From contig NZ_RPFW01000007.1 of the NCBI RefSeq assembly GCF_007827045.1, forward strand, positions 124,001-188,000: a stretch of DNA of 64,000 nucleotides, in the 5' to 3' direction. The DNA is from Trebonia kvetii. Its GTDB lineage: Bacteria > Actinomycetota > Actinomycetes > Streptosporangiales > Streptosporangiaceae. The notes beneath the pieces are model-generated. The model was given only the letters and a program-made list of their open reading frames with translations, ran no database searches and was not told the DNA's origin. Every line of letters begins with the position of its first letter. The first letter of the stretch is position 1. This document shows positions 41,076 through 49,887 of this stretch, one piece after another. A program made the translations under genes and the position numbers.

Positions 41076-41494
41076 GCCTGCCCCGCGGGCAGGACCGCGG
41101 TCGCGTCGATCTCGACCAGCCATTCGGGGCGGGCGAGGGCGGAGACGACCAGCCCCGTGGAGACCGGGTAGACGCCCTTGAGCCACTTGCCCATCGTCCG
41201 GTAGACCGGCTCGCGGTAGCGGATGTCGGTCAGGTAGACGACCACCTTGACGATGTCCGCAAGCGAGCCGCCCGCCTCTTCGACGAGCATCTTGATGTTG
41301 GCCATCGCCTTGTCGGCCTGGGCCTCGACATCCCCGATGCCGACGCTCTCCCGGGTGTCGAGGTCCTGACCGATCTGGCCGCGGATGTAGACCAGCCCGT
41401 TGGCGACCACGGCCTGGCACAGGTCGTTGTCGAGGTTCTGCTCGGGGTAGGTGTCCTTGGTGTTGAACGGGCGGATGCGAGTGTGATGAGTCAT
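41072..41494 (-). CDS. RidA/YjgF family enamine-imine deaminase-like protein
   Basis: A 140-residue RidA-family protein: VVANGLVYIRGQIGQDLDT, DVEAQADKAMANIKMLVEEAGGSLADIVKVVVYLTDIRYREPVYRTMGKWL, then STGLVVSALARPEWLVEIDATAVLP. The usual catalytic Arg near residue 105 of RidA (in xPARxx) appears here as ALARPEW, which keeps an Arg. RidA proteins hydrolyse reactive imines made by flavin or PLP enzymes; the flavoenzyme two genes downstream would be a source. It is first in the operon, transcribed away from LysR. Confidence 0.87.
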   Translation of the reverse strand: MTHHTRIRPFNTKDTYPEQNLDNDLCQAVVANGLVYIRGQIGQDLDTRESVGIGDVEAQADKAMANIKMLVEEAGGSLADIVKVVVYLTDIRYREPVYRTMGKWLKGVYPVSTGLVVSALARPEWLVEIDATAVLPAGQA

Positions 41495-41567
41495 CGACGT
41501 GCCGTCAACCTTCTTCGTGGGCGGGATGTGGCCAGTCTGAAGTGGCGGTGGCTGGCAGGCAAACAGC

Positions 41568-41587
41568 GAATTGCGAGCCTCTAATTC
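41568..41587. promoter_or_regulatory. Probable LysR binding site between ridA and lysR
   Basis: GAATT-N10-AATTC (containing T-N11-A) lies in the 155-bp divergent interval. Its right half, CCTCTAATTC, resembles AGCTCTAATTG found at 42623 before the monooxygenase gene. Confidence 0.5.
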
Positions 41588-41649
41588 ACTTTTCTTGATG
41601 TGGCGGGTCCGCGACATCCGTGCATCGCATCCCGCCATACGCTGAAGAG

Positions 41650-42576
41650 GTGCCCGACCTGCGCGATATCTCGCTCACCCAGCTCGTCTACTTCGCGCGC
41701 TGCGCCGAGTTGTCGAGCATGAAGGAGGCGGCGGCATCGCTGCACGTCGCGCAGTCCGCCGTGTCCACGTCGATCGGCAACCTCGAGCGCAGGCTCGGCA
41801 CCCCGTTGTTCGTCCGCCGCCGGGCCAAGGGGCTGGTGCTGACCGCGGCAGGCGAGACGTTCCTGATCCGGACGCGCCGCATCCTGGCGGACATCGACGA
41901 CGCCATGGCGGCGGTCGACCCCGGCCAGGTGTCCGGGGAGCTCCGGGTAGGGGTCTTCCCCACGCTCGCGCCGTTCTACCTGCCGGAAATCGCCCAGCGG
42001 CTCACCCAGGCCTACCCCGGCATCGACGCTCAGTTCGTCGAGCTTGGCGCGGACGAGGTGGAGTCCGCCCTGGCGGATCATGCCGTGGAGGTCGCGCTTA
42101 CCTACGACCTCGGCATGGGGGCGTCGGTGCACCGGGAGCGGCTGCTCGAGGCGCCGCTGTACGTCGCCGTCGGGCCTGATCACCGGCTGGCGGGCCGCGA
42201 CCGCGTCTACACCTTCGAGCTCGCTAACGAGCCGATGATCCTGCTCGACCTGCCGCACAGCAGGGACTACTTCACCGAGGTCTTCACCAGGCGCGGGCTC
42301 GCGCCCGTCGTGCGGCACCGGTTCACCAGCTTCGAGGCGGTGCGCGCCATGGTGGCGCGGGGACACGGGTTTACCCTGCTCAACCAGCGGCCGGTGCACG
42401 ACCTCACCTACGACGGCGGCCGCCTTGTCGTCATCGAGCTGGAGGAGGAGGCAGGCAGCCTGGACATCGTGCTCGCCAGCGCCCAGCCGATGCGGACGCT
42501 CAGTCGGCGCGCCCAGGCGTTCGTCGCCCAGTGCCGGGCCGTCGTCGCGGCGCAGGCGACACACCCGGCCGATTAG
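41650..42576 (+). CDS. LysR family transcriptional regulator
   Basis: A 308-residue LysR protein. The winged helix DISLTQLVYFARCAELSSMKEAAASLHVAQSAVSTSIGNLERRLGTPLFVRR is followed by LTAAGETFL, the effector domain (GELRVGVFPTLAPFYLPEIAQRL, GASVHRERLLEAPLYVAVGPDHRLAG) and a C-terminal strand set. It is divergent from the ridA-DUF1028-flavoenzyme operon and upstream of the monooxygenase gene, and probably regulates both. The GTG at 41650 has TACGCT 6 nt before it (leaderless); a GTG at 41620 is also in frame. Confidence 0.87.
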   Translation: MPDLRDISLTQLVYFARCAELSSMKEAAASLHVAQSAVSTSIGNLERRLGTPLFVRRRAKGLVLTAAGETFLIRTRRILADIDDAMAAVDPGQVSGELRVGVFPTLAPFYLPEIAQRLTQAYPGIDAQFVELGADEVESALADHAVEVALTYDLGMGASVHRERLLEAPLYVAVGPDHRLAGRDRVYTFELANEPMILLDLPHSRDYFTEVFTRRGLAPVVRHRFTSFEAVRAMVARGHGFTLLNQRPVHDLTYDGGRLVVIELEEEAGSLDIVLASAQPMRTLSRRAQAFVAQCRAVVAAQATHPAD

Positions 42577-42592
42577 AAGTCACGGCGGCCTT

Positions 42593-42632
42593 ACTTCAAA
42601 AGAAGTGATGTTGCAGTCCGATTAGCTCTAAT
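42593..42632. promoter_or_regulatory. Two small palindromes upstream of the flavin monooxygenase
   Basis: ACTTC-AAAA-GAAGT (42593-42606) and ATTAG-CT-CTAAT (42621-42632) precede the gene. The second shares CTCTAATT with the LysR site at 41568-41587, so the same regulator may act here. Confidence 0.45.
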
Positions 42633-42712
42633 TGCATGTGCGGACGGGTGCGTTCAGCATTAGCCAAGGCCTCCCCCTAAGCAAGCGGGGCGCTCCCACC
42701 GGAAGGGTAACG

Positions 42713-43957
42713 ATGGACATCGAAGAGGTCGAGGTCGTTGTCGTCGGCGGCGGCCAGGCCGGCGTGGCGATGAGCGAGCACCTGGGCAGCGCCGGCGTTC
42801 CGCACCTGGTCCTCGAGCGGGGACGCATCGCAGAGAAGTGGCGCTCCGGACGCTGGGATTCACTGGTCGCCAACGGGCCAGCCTGGCACGACCGGTTCCC
42901 CGGCCTCGAGTTCGACATCGACCGGGAGGCGTTCGTCCCGAAGGAGCGGGTCGCCGACTACTTCGAGGCCTACGCGCGGCTGATCGGCGCCCCGGTCCGC
43001 TGCGGCGTCGAGGTCACCTCCGTGCAGAAGAACCACGGTGCGCCCGGCTTTCGCGTGGAGACCTCGCAGGGCGCCATCGACGCTCGCTTCGTGGTCGCGG
43101 CGACCGGGCCCTTCCAGGTGCCCGTCATTCCGCCGATCGTCCCCGCCGACGCAGGCGTGACGCAGCTCCACTCGGCCGGCTACCGCAACCCGGAGCAGCT
43201 CCCCGCCGGCGGCGTCCTCGTCGTCGGCGCCGGGTCCTCCGGCGTGCAGATCGCCGCCGAGCTCGAGCAGTCGGGCCGACGGGTCTACCTGTCTGTCGGC
43301 CCGCACGACCGGCCGCCGCGGCGCTACCGCGGGCGGGACAACGTCTGGTGGCTCGGCGTCCTCGGCGAGTGGGATGCCGCGACGCCGCCCAAGGGCGCCG
43401 AGCACGTGACCATCGCGGTGAGCGGCGCGGACGGCGGGCACACCGTCGACTTCCGTGACCTGGCCGGCCAGGGCATCATCCTGCTCGGCAGCACCACGTC
43501 GTTCCGCGACGGCAGCGTGCGATTCGCGGCGGACCTGCGCGACAACATCGCGGCAGGCGACGCCAACTACCTGTCGGTGCTCGACGAGGCCGACGCCTAC
43601 ATCGCCCTCAACGGGCTGAACCTGCCCGAGGAGCCGGACGCCCGGGTGTTCGGGCCTGAGCCGGCCTGCGTGACGAGCCCGGTTCTCGAGCTCGACCTGG
43701 CCGCGGCCGGCGTCACATCGATCATCTGGGCGACCGGCTACGCCACCGACTTCGGCTGGCTCAAGGTCGACGCCTTCGACCCGAGCGGCAGGCCGCGGCA
43801 CCAGCGCGGCGTGTCGAGCGAGCCGGGCGTCTACTTCCTCGGGCTGCCGTGGCTATCGCGGCGCGGGTCCAGCTTCATCTGGGGCGTCTGGCACGACGCG
43901 AAGTACATCGCCGACCAGATCGTCATCCAGCGCGGGTACGCCGCCCACGGGGACTGA
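42713..43957 (+). CDS. FAD/NADPH monooxygenase of the FMO / CzcO-like family
   Basis: A 414-residue flavoprotein with two Rossmann motifs: FAD in EVVVVGGGQAGVAMSEHLGSAG and NADPH in GGVLVVGAGSSGVQIAAELEQSG, plus the ATGYATDFGWL motif near the C-terminus and the LPWLSRRGSSFIWGV tail. It could oxygenate an amine or sulfur atom or act as a Baeyer-Villiger enzyme; the substrate is unknown. The ATG follows GGAAGGG at 5 nt. Position beside LysR and the amine-type flavoenzyme suggests a shared pathway. Its 3' end overlaps the converging MMPL gene by 105 bp. Confidence 0.85.
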   Translation: MDIEEVEVVVVGGGQAGVAMSEHLGSAGVPHLVLERGRIAEKWRSGRWDSLVANGPAWHDRFPGLEFDIDREAFVPKERVADYFEAYARLIGAPVRCGVEVTSVQKNHGAPGFRVETSQGAIDARFVVAATGPFQVPVIPPIVPADAGVTQLHSAGYRNPEQLPAGGVLVVGAGSSGVQIAAELEQSGRRVYLSVGPHDRPPRRYRGRDNVWWLGVLGEWDAATPPKGAEHVTIAVSGADGGHTVDFRDLAGQGIILLGSTTSFRDGSVRFAADLRDNIAAGDANYLSVLDEADAYIALNGLNLPEEPDARVFGPEPACVTSPVLELDLAAAGVTSIIWATGYATDFGWLKVDAFDPSGRPRHQRGVSSEPGVYFLGLPWLSRRGSSFIWGVWHDAKYIADQIVIQRGYAAHGD

Positions 43958-46096
43958 ACCCGGCCGGGCAGGCGGCGCCGCCTCCTGCAGGCCGAGGCGG
44001 CGGTAGACCGCGGCGAGCGGCGCGGGCAGCCACCAGTTCCAGCGGCCGAGCAGCCGCATCGTCGACGGCACCAGGATCATCCGGACAAGGACCGCGTCCA
44101 GGGCCAGGCCGGAGACCATGCCGACGCCGATCAGCTTGGCGATGACGAGCTGACCGCTGGCGAAGCCGGCCGTCACCACGCCGAGCAGCAGCGCGGCCGC
44201 GGTGATGACCCCGCCGGTGCGCTGCAGGCCGGCGGCGACGGCCGCCGTGTTGTCGCCCCTGCGCAGCCATTCCTCGCGGACACGGGACAGCAGGAAGACC
44301 TCGTAGTCGGTCGCCAGCCCGAAGAGCAGCGCGAGCACCAGCACCAGCGTGGTCGGCTCGAGGTACGACGTCGAGGTGAAGCGCAGGAACCCGGACAGGT
44401 GCCCGTACTGGAACCCCCAGACCAGGACACCGAACGCCGCACCCACCGACAGCACGTTGACAAGCACGGCCTTGACCGGCAGCACGACCGAGCCGAACGC
44501 GAGGAACAGCAGCACAAGCGTGACCACGGCCATAATGAGCAGCATCCACGGCAGGCCCGCGGCCAGGCTGTGCAACTGGTCGGCCAGCTCGGCCGGCGGG
44601 CCTGCCACCAGGACGGACACCCCGGCCGGGGCCGGCAGCGCGCGGATATCGCTGACCAGGGCCTGCGTCGACGCGGCCGCGGGCTCGCCGCGGTAGCCGA
44701 CCTCGAGCAGCGCGTGCCCCGCGCGGACGGCGGTCACGGTCACGGACGACACACCGGGCAGCGCCCGGATGGCGCCCTCCAGGTGCACGGCCTGCGGCGC
44801 GCCGGCGCCTTCGGCCAGGACCTCGATCGGGAAGCTGGCGAGCCCGGGGAAGTCGCGCGCCAGGGCCTCGGCGGCGACGCGGGGGCCGGAGTCCGCGGGT
44901 AGCACCCGCTCGTCGAAGCCGCCGAACCGCAGGTGCAGGACGGGCAGCGACAGCACCGCGAGCACCACGACGACCGCGGTGGCGTAGCTCGCGGGCCGGC
45001 GCATCACGGCGCGCGCGATCCTGGCCCAGGCGCCCTCCTCCTCGCCGCGAGCGCGCAGGGTGCTGACGGCGCGCCTGCGGACCGGCAGCGCGTTGACCCG
45101 GTGGCCGAGCATCGCCAGCGCCGCGGGCAGCACGGTCAGCGACGTGACCATCGCGATGAAGACCGCGCTCATCCCGCCGAACGCCATCGAGTGCAGGAAC
45201 ACCTCGGGAAAGACGAGCATGCTGGCCAGCGACAGCGTGACGGTCAGGCCGGAGATGACAACCGTTCGTCCGGCGGTGAGGACGGTGTGCCGCGCCGCTT
45301 CCTGCGGCGAGTCGCCCAGGCGGAGCTGCTCGCGGTAGCGGTTGATCACGATGAGCGCGTAGTCGACGGCCATGCCCAGACCGAGCAGGGTGATCGTGTT
45401 GATCGCGAACGTGGACACCGTGGTGACCGACTCGATGGCCCGCGTCGCCGTGAGGGCGCCGAGTATCGCCACGATCCCGACGAGCAGCGGCATCAGCGCC
45501 GCCACCACGCTGCCGAAGATGACGGCGAGCAGCACCAGCACGACGGGGAGTGCGAACATCTCGCCGCGCGCCACGTCGCGCTTGGTCACGTCATCGCCCG
45601 CGGCCTGAACCGCGACGTCCCCGCCCACCTGCGACGTCAGGCCCGGGGCGGTCAGGTCCTGCTTAATCGTCTCGAACGCGCTGCGGCGCTGGCTATCGTC
45701 GGCCGCCCTGAGCTGGACGGCGATGTAGGTCGCGTGGCGGTCGGCGGACACGAAGCGGTTGTTCGTGCCGTCGTAGTAGCCGGTGACGCCGTCGACCACC
45801 GGCGTGGCGCGCAGCCGGGTCTCGACGCCCCGCACCGCGTCGCGAAACGTCGGCGTGTCGACCGACGCGGACCGGCTGCTGTAGAGGACGAGCACGTCCG
45901 GGGTGTGCTGGCCAAGTTCGGCCGGAATGCGCTGCGCGGCGAGCGTCGACTGGCTGCCCGGATCGTCGAACCCGCCCGCCGCGAGCCTGCCGAACGCCGC
46001 GGTGCCCCACAGGATGCCGATGACGACGAAGGCGCCCGCCGCGAGGAGCACGGCCAGGCGCCGCGTGACCACCTGCCTGGCGATCCACTGGAACAT
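43853..46096 (-). CDS. MMPL/RND family transporter
   Basis: A 747-residue membrane protein with two halves, each with a large extracellular loop and five to six membrane segments (12 in all). First half: MFQWIARQVVTRRLAVLLAAGAFVVIG, then GLGMAVDYALIVINRYREQLRLG with the proton-relay Asp-Tyr pair. Second half: LLFGLATDYEVFLLSRVREEWLRRG. Actinobacterial MMPL proteins export lipids, siderophores or drugs. The ATG at 46096 follows GGAGGAAATC. No TetR gene adjoins; an imperfect operator-like element lies upstream (46149-46164). The C-terminal ~35 residues overlap the converging monooxygenase gene. Confidence 0.88.
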   Translation of the reverse strand: MFQWIARQVVTRRLAVLLAAGAFVVIGILWGTAAFGRLAAGGFDDPGSQSTLAAQRIPAELGQHTPDVLVLYSSRSASVDTPTFRDAVRGVETRLRATPVVDGVTGYYDGTNNRFVSADRHATYIAVQLRAADDSQRRSAFETIKQDLTAPGLTSQVGGDVAVQAAGDDVTKRDVARGEMFALPVVLVLLAVIFGSVVAALMPLLVGIVAILGALTATRAIESVTTVSTFAINTITLLGLGMAVDYALIVINRYREQLRLGDSPQEAARHTVLTAGRTVVISGLTVTLSLASMLVFPEVFLHSMAFGGMSAVFIAMVTSLTVLPAALAMLGHRVNALPVRRRAVSTLRARGEEEGAWARIARAVMRRPASYATAVVVVLAVLSLPVLHLRFGGFDERVLPADSGPRVAAEALARDFPGLASFPIEVLAEGAGAPQAVHLEGAIRALPGVSSVTVTAVRAGHALLEVGYRGEPAAASTQALVSDIRALPAPAGVSVLVAGPPAELADQLHSLAAGLPWMLLIMAVVTLVLLFLAFGSVVLPVKAVLVNVLSVGAAFGVLVWGFQYGHLSGFLRFTSTSYLEPTTLVLVLALLFGLATDYEVFLLSRVREEWLRRGDNTAAVAAGLQRTGGVITAAALLLGVVTAGFASGQLVIAKLIGVGMVSGLALDAVLVRMILVPSTMRLLGRWNWWLPAPLAAVYRRLGLQEAAPPARPGSVPVGGVPALDDDLVGDVLRVVPDAPDEAGPAPR

Positions 46097-46148
46097 GATT
46101 TCCTCCATAACATGTACTGTTCTGTGCGAGTTATGGCCAGGCTATCTA

Positions 46149-46164
46149 ACTCGTACAGTCGAGT
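46149..46164. promoter_or_regulatory. Small inverted repeat upstream of the MMPL gene
   Basis: ACTCG-TACAGT-CGAGT lies 53 nt upstream of the start and is followed by a TACAAG half repeat. It may bind a TetR-type regulator encoded elsewhere. Confidence 0.4.
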
Positions 46165-46190
46165 ACAAGTTAATTCTGAGGGGCAGGCAT

Positions 46191-46239
46191 AACGGTTGGT
46201 GGTTTCACGGTTCGGGTGAGCGTGAAACCACCAACCGTT
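46191..46239 (-). terminator. Terminator of the MFS gene: 19-bp perfect inverted repeat
   Basis: AACGGTTGGTGGTTTCACG is repeated exactly in inverse around an 11-nt loop, just past the MFS stop codon. It separates the MFS and MMPL transcripts. Confidence 0.85.
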
Positions 46240-46246
46240 TCGATTA

Positions 46247-47728
46247 CTAGTGAGTGGCCAGTTCGTCGGGACTCAGCCGTGCGTTGATGGTGAGTGCCGC
46301 GACGACGGCGCCTGCCGCGTAGATGGCGGCGCCGGCGAGCAGGCCAGCGGCGTAGCCGTTGGTCAGCGCTGCCATGGGGGTGTGCGCCGCCAGCTGGCTC
46401 CTAGTCACGGCCGAGGCGACGGCGGCCAGGGCGCCGAGGCCGAGCGCCGCGCCGCACTGGGTGCTGGTGTTCAGCAGGCCGGCCGCGACGCCTGAGTCGC
46501 GCGGCGCGACGCCGAGCATGCCGAGCGACGTGCAGCCGACGAACGTCAGGCCGGCGCCGACGCCGGCCGCCAGCATGGCGGGGACCAGCACCGCCCAGTA
46601 GTTCGACGTCGGGGACAGCAGCGCGGCGGCCCACGCCAGGCCGACAGCCGAGATGAGCATTCCGCTCGCCACGACGCCCCGCGCGGGCAGCTTCGCGAGC
46701 AACTGGGGACCGAGGCCGGCGGCCGCGATGCCCACGCCGACCACGTTCGGCAGGTAGGCCAGCCCGGTGTGCAGTGCCGAATAGCCGCGCACCAGCTGCA
46801 TGTAGAGGGTGAGCAGGTAGTACATGGCGAGCATGACCGTGCCGAGCAGCAGCATCACCGCGTTGGCGCCGCCCCTGTTGCGGTCGCGGATCACGCTGAC
46901 CGGCAGCATCGGCGCCCGGCTGCGCCGCTCGGCCACGGCGAACGCGCCGAGCAGGACGGCTCCGATGCCGAACGCGGCGAGGGTGCCCTCGTCGGTCCAG
47001 CCGTCGCTGCCGCCGCGGGTGAGCGCGTAGATCAGCGAGGCGATGCCGAGGGTCGCGGTGACCGCGCCGGGCACGTCGAGCCTGCCGCGCTCGGTGTCGC
47101 CGGGCACGAGCACGCCGGTCCAGGTGGCCGCCAGCACCGCGATGCCGATCGGCGCGTTGATGAACAGCACCCAGCGCCAGCTGGCGTACTCGGTCAGCGT
47201 GCCGCCGAGCAGCAGGCCGACCACCGAACCGAGCCCGGCCATCGCGCCGTACACGCCGAGGGCCTTGGTCCGTGCCGGGCCGGCCGGGAAGGTGACGGCG
47301 AGCAGCGACAGCGCGCACGGGGCGGCCATCGCGGCGCCGCAGCCCTGCACGATGCGGGCGGTGATCAGCACCGTCTCGTTCGGCGCGAACCCGCCCGCCA
47401 TCGACGCCAGGACGAAGACGGCGATCCCCGCGCGGAACAGCCGCAGCCTGCCGAACAGGTCGCCCGCGCGGCCGCCGGCCAGCTGCAGTCCGCCGAATGC
47501 GAGCGCGTAGAAGCTGATCACCCAGTTCAGGCTGGATGCGGGCAGGTGCAGCGAGCGCTGCATGGCGGGCAGCGCGACGTTCACGATGGTGTCGTCGAGC
47601 ACCAGCATCAGCTGCGCGGTAGCGATGATGAGCAGCGCCAGGCCGAGACCGCGCGGGCCACCTGTTCGGCCGACGGCTTGACGTGCGGCGGGGCGTGCGG
47701 CGCCGCCGGTTTCCAGCTTGTGGTCCAC
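46247..47728 (-). CDS. MFS drug:H+ antiporter, DHA2 (EmrB/QacA) family
   Basis: A 493-residue transporter of 14 predicted membrane segments. Family motifs: LMLVLDDTIVNVALPAMQRSLHLP (motif D1), GGRAGDLFGRLRLFRAG (motif A), ARIVQGCGAAMAAPCAL (motif B region) and YGAMAGLGSVVGLLLGGTLTEYASWRWVLFINAPIG (motif C). It probably exports a toxic compound. The GTG at 47728 is preceded by GGGAGG at 4 nt, preferred to the ATG at 47740. A strong palindrome at 47760-47778 lies 32 nt upstream and the hotdog gene is divergent. Confidence 0.88.
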   Translation of the reverse strand: MDHKLETGGAARPAARQAVGRTGGPRGLGLALLIIATAQLMLVLDDTIVNVALPAMQRSLHLPASSLNWVISFYALAFGGLQLAGGRAGDLFGRLRLFRAGIAVFVLASMAGGFAPNETVLITARIVQGCGAAMAAPCALSLLAVTFPAGPARTKALGVYGAMAGLGSVVGLLLGGTLTEYASWRWVLFINAPIGIAVLAATWTGVLVPGDTERGRLDVPGAVTATLGIASLIYALTRGGSDGWTDEGTLAAFGIGAVLLGAFAVAERRSRAPMLPVSVIRDRNRGGANAVMLLLGTVMLAMYYLLTLYMQLVRGYSALHTGLAYLPNVVGVGIAAAGLGPQLLAKLPARGVVASGMLISAVGLAWAAALLSPTSNYWAVLVPAMLAAGVGAGLTFVGCTSLGMLGVAPRDSGVAAGLLNTSTQCGAALGLGALAAVASAVTRSQLAAHTPMAALTNGYAAGLLAGAAIYAAGAVVAALTINARLSPDELATH

Positions 47729-47759
47729 GGTTCCTCCCATAAGATGATCCCGAGACCAT

Positions 47760-47778
47760 AATGAGTCTGAGACTCATT
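47760..47778. promoter_or_regulatory. Palindromic operator upstream of the MFS gene
   Basis: AATGAGTCT-G-AGACTCATT is perfect. Its right half GACTCATTTA is repeated in inverse form in the following TTAAACGAGTC with one mismatch, giving nested sites. The pattern is typical of TetR or MarR operators; no such regulator gene adjoins. Confidence 0.65.
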
Positions 47779-47891
47779 TAGTGTCAAGTCTTAAACGAGT
47801 CTTGATGTCTTTTGCAGCTGGGGGTTGGCAGGGGGCAGGTCAGGCAGTTGTATGGAGCGGAGGCTATGGCGTGAGAACCGGCGAGGGAGCA

Positions 47892-48650
47892 ATGACGGGT
47901 ACCCGCAGCTGCACGATTACCGCGCGCAATCCGGCGACGGAAAGCGAGAACCGTATCCATGCCGACGATGTCGCCCGTCGCTATGGCTTCCAGGGCGGCT
48001 TGGTCCCCGGCGTCATCGTCTACGGCTATGTCGCGACGGCCCTGGCTGATCCCGGCTGGGTCGCGCGCGGCAGGACCGAGGTGCGCTTCCGCAAGCCTTG
48101 CTACGAGGGCGATCTGCTGGAGATCGAGCTAGGGCCCGATGGCGCCATCGCGGTGCGGTCGCGAGGCGAGGTCTGCGTGACCGGGCGGGCATCGGCAGGT
48201 GCGGACGACCGGGGGCCGGCCGTCGTGAGCCGCGACCCGGCGCCCGCCGCTAGCCGCCGACCCCCCGCGTCGGAGTCCGCACTCGCCACCGGCACCTCAC
48301 TCGGCTGGATACCGCTGCCGGCCGGCGAGGAAGCTCTGACCAGCTACGTCGAGAAGATCGGCGCCGGCGAGTGGACCCTTGACGCGCTCCATCCAGGCAT
48401 GCTGCTTGAGGGTGCGAACTGGGTGCTCGCGGCGAACGTGGTCCTGCCGCCGTGGATCCACGTCGAGTCGTCCATCACGCACCGGCGGGCCGTCAGGGTC
48501 GGCGAGGCCATAGCGGTGCACGCCGCCGTCGCCGAGGAGTGGGCGCACAAGGGGCACCGTTTCGTCGCCCTGGATGTGGCCTGGCGTTCGGCCGACGACG
48601 TGGTGGCGGCGGGCAGGCACGTCGCCATCTGGCGGCTCGCCGGTTCATGA
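47892..48650 (+). CDS. MaoC-like double hotdog protein
   Basis: A 252-residue protein. The first half resembles a MaoC-type hotdog: RNPATESENRIHADDVARRYGFQGGLVPGVIVYGYVATALA then RFRKPCYEGDLLEIEL. The second (residues ~165-250) has ESSITHRRAVRVGEAIAVHAAVAEEWAHKGHRFVALDVAW, a second hotdog strand set. A Pro/Ala/Arg linker joins them. Such folds act as hydratases or thioesterases on acyl-CoA; the catalytic Asp/His (HADDVARRYGF) is only partly conserved, so activity is uncertain. The ATG at 47892 follows GAGGGAG. Confidence 0.7.
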   Translation: MTGTRSCTITARNPATESENRIHADDVARRYGFQGGLVPGVIVYGYVATALADPGWVARGRTEVRFRKPCYEGDLLEIELGPDGAIAVRSRGEVCVTGRASAGADDRGPAVVSRDPAPAASRRPPASESALATGTSLGWIPLPAGEEALTSYVEKIGAGEWTLDALHPGMLLEGANWVLAANVVLPPWIHVESSITHRRAVRVGEAIAVHAAVAEEWAHKGHRFVALDVAWRSADDVVAAGRHVAIWRLAGS

Positions 48651-48658
48651 AACGCCGG

Positions 48659-48691
48659 TGGCGCGGGTCCGGCCGGCCCGGACCCGCGCCA
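48659..48691. terminator. Bidirectional terminator between convergent genes
   Basis: TGGCGCGGGTCCGG pairs perfectly with CCGGACCCGCGCCA around CCGGC, between the hotdog gene and the metallophosphoesterase gene. Confidence 0.8.
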
Positions 48692-48707
48692 TCGCGGTTT
48701 TGGATGG

Positions 48708-49887
48708 TTAGCCTCGGCAGGAGGCGCTACCCGAGTCGCTGTAGCTCATCGCCGTGGCGCTCGCGTTAGGCCCGGCGAGCGCGGGCTGGTAGTCCCAGCT
48801 GTAGCTGTGCTCGTGCAAGGTCAGCTTCATCACGCCGTACGCCTGATCCTGGGCGGTGACCACGTTCGGGTTGCTGTAGCTGCCGTCGGCATTGGTCGCG
48901 AGGGTGTCCAGGGCCTCGCCGCCGCTGCCGACGATGAACTGCGGTATGCCGTTGCGCGGGTCGTAGTTGCCTGCCGGGTCCATCGGGCGGAAGCGCGCGT
49001 AGTAGTGCTCGTGCCCGTTGAGTACCAGCGTCGCGTGCGACTTGTACAGCAGCTTCCACCAGGCGTCGGCGGCGAGGCCCTCGGCGCTGTCCGCGCCGGG
49101 GACGCTCGGGTTCGGGAGGGTGGCGCTAACCGGATCGGCCGCGGTGAATGTCGGCTGGTGCCAGTAGGCGATCGTGCACGCCTGGCGGTTGCTTGCCAGG
49201 TCCGTCGCCAGCCACTGGGTCTCCTGGGCGAGCAGGCCGCCGTCGGTGGTGGAGCAGTCGTTGTTGAACGCCGCCGAGTTGCACTCGATGTTCAGCGAGA
49301 CGATGTGCCAGTTGCCCACGTTGTAGGAGTACCAGCCCTGGTTGGCGGCGGTGTCGTCACCTGCCTGCCCCTGCGCGTTCGGGGTGCCAGCCTGGGTGTG
49401 GCCGTTGAAGTAGGCGAAGTAGCCCGTGCCGTTCTGGCCGACCTCGTTGTCGCCCTTCTTGGTGTAGGCGTAGTACTCGTGGTTGCCAGGAGCCGGGCGC
49501 TCGAGCATCTTCAGGCCGCCCCAGGCCTGCTCGAAGGACTGCTCGAAGTCGGTGAGCTTGCCCACTTCGTACTGCTCGTCGCCGAGCAGGGCCACCGCGT
49601 CGGGGTGCATCGCGTCGGCCTGCTGCGCCGTCGCGAACTCGGCGGAGAAGCCGCCGAGCGAGGGGCTGCCGCACTTCAGTGCCGCCGGCGTGGCAGCGTT
49701 CTGCGCGTCGTCGGGCTCGCAGGCGATGTCGCCAACCGCCGCGAGTGTGTAGGACGTGTCACCGTGGGGGGGCTGCGGCATAGGGCCAGTCGTTCAAGGC
49801 CCGCTGGTCTGCTACGGCGCCGCCGGCGACCGCGAGCATGGTAACTCCGGCCAGGCCAAGCGCCATGATGTACGAACGAGATCGCAC
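48708..49887 (-). pseudogene. Secreted metallophosphoesterase, frameshifted after the signal peptide
   Basis: A calcineurin-like phosphoesterase: LAAVGDIACEP, LLGDEQYEVG, PAPGNHEYY, IAYWHQPTF and VLNGHEHYYARF supply the metal ligands. An upstream frame starts at GTG 49887 with AAGGAG, encoding a signal peptide (SYIMALGLAGVTMLAVAGGAVA). It leaves the enzyme frame at a run of seven G on the plus strand (49766-49772). With six G the signal peptide would read into HGDTSYTLAAVGD. The enzyme body alone, from an ATG at 49781, lacks a ribosome-binding site. A true frameshift, slippage or base-call error are all possible. Confidence 0.8.

Noticed and set aside
48807..49844. 345-codon frame opposite the metallophosphoesterase
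   Set aside because: Val/Arg/Gly shadow without domain; the phosphoesterase motifs on the minus strand are decisive.
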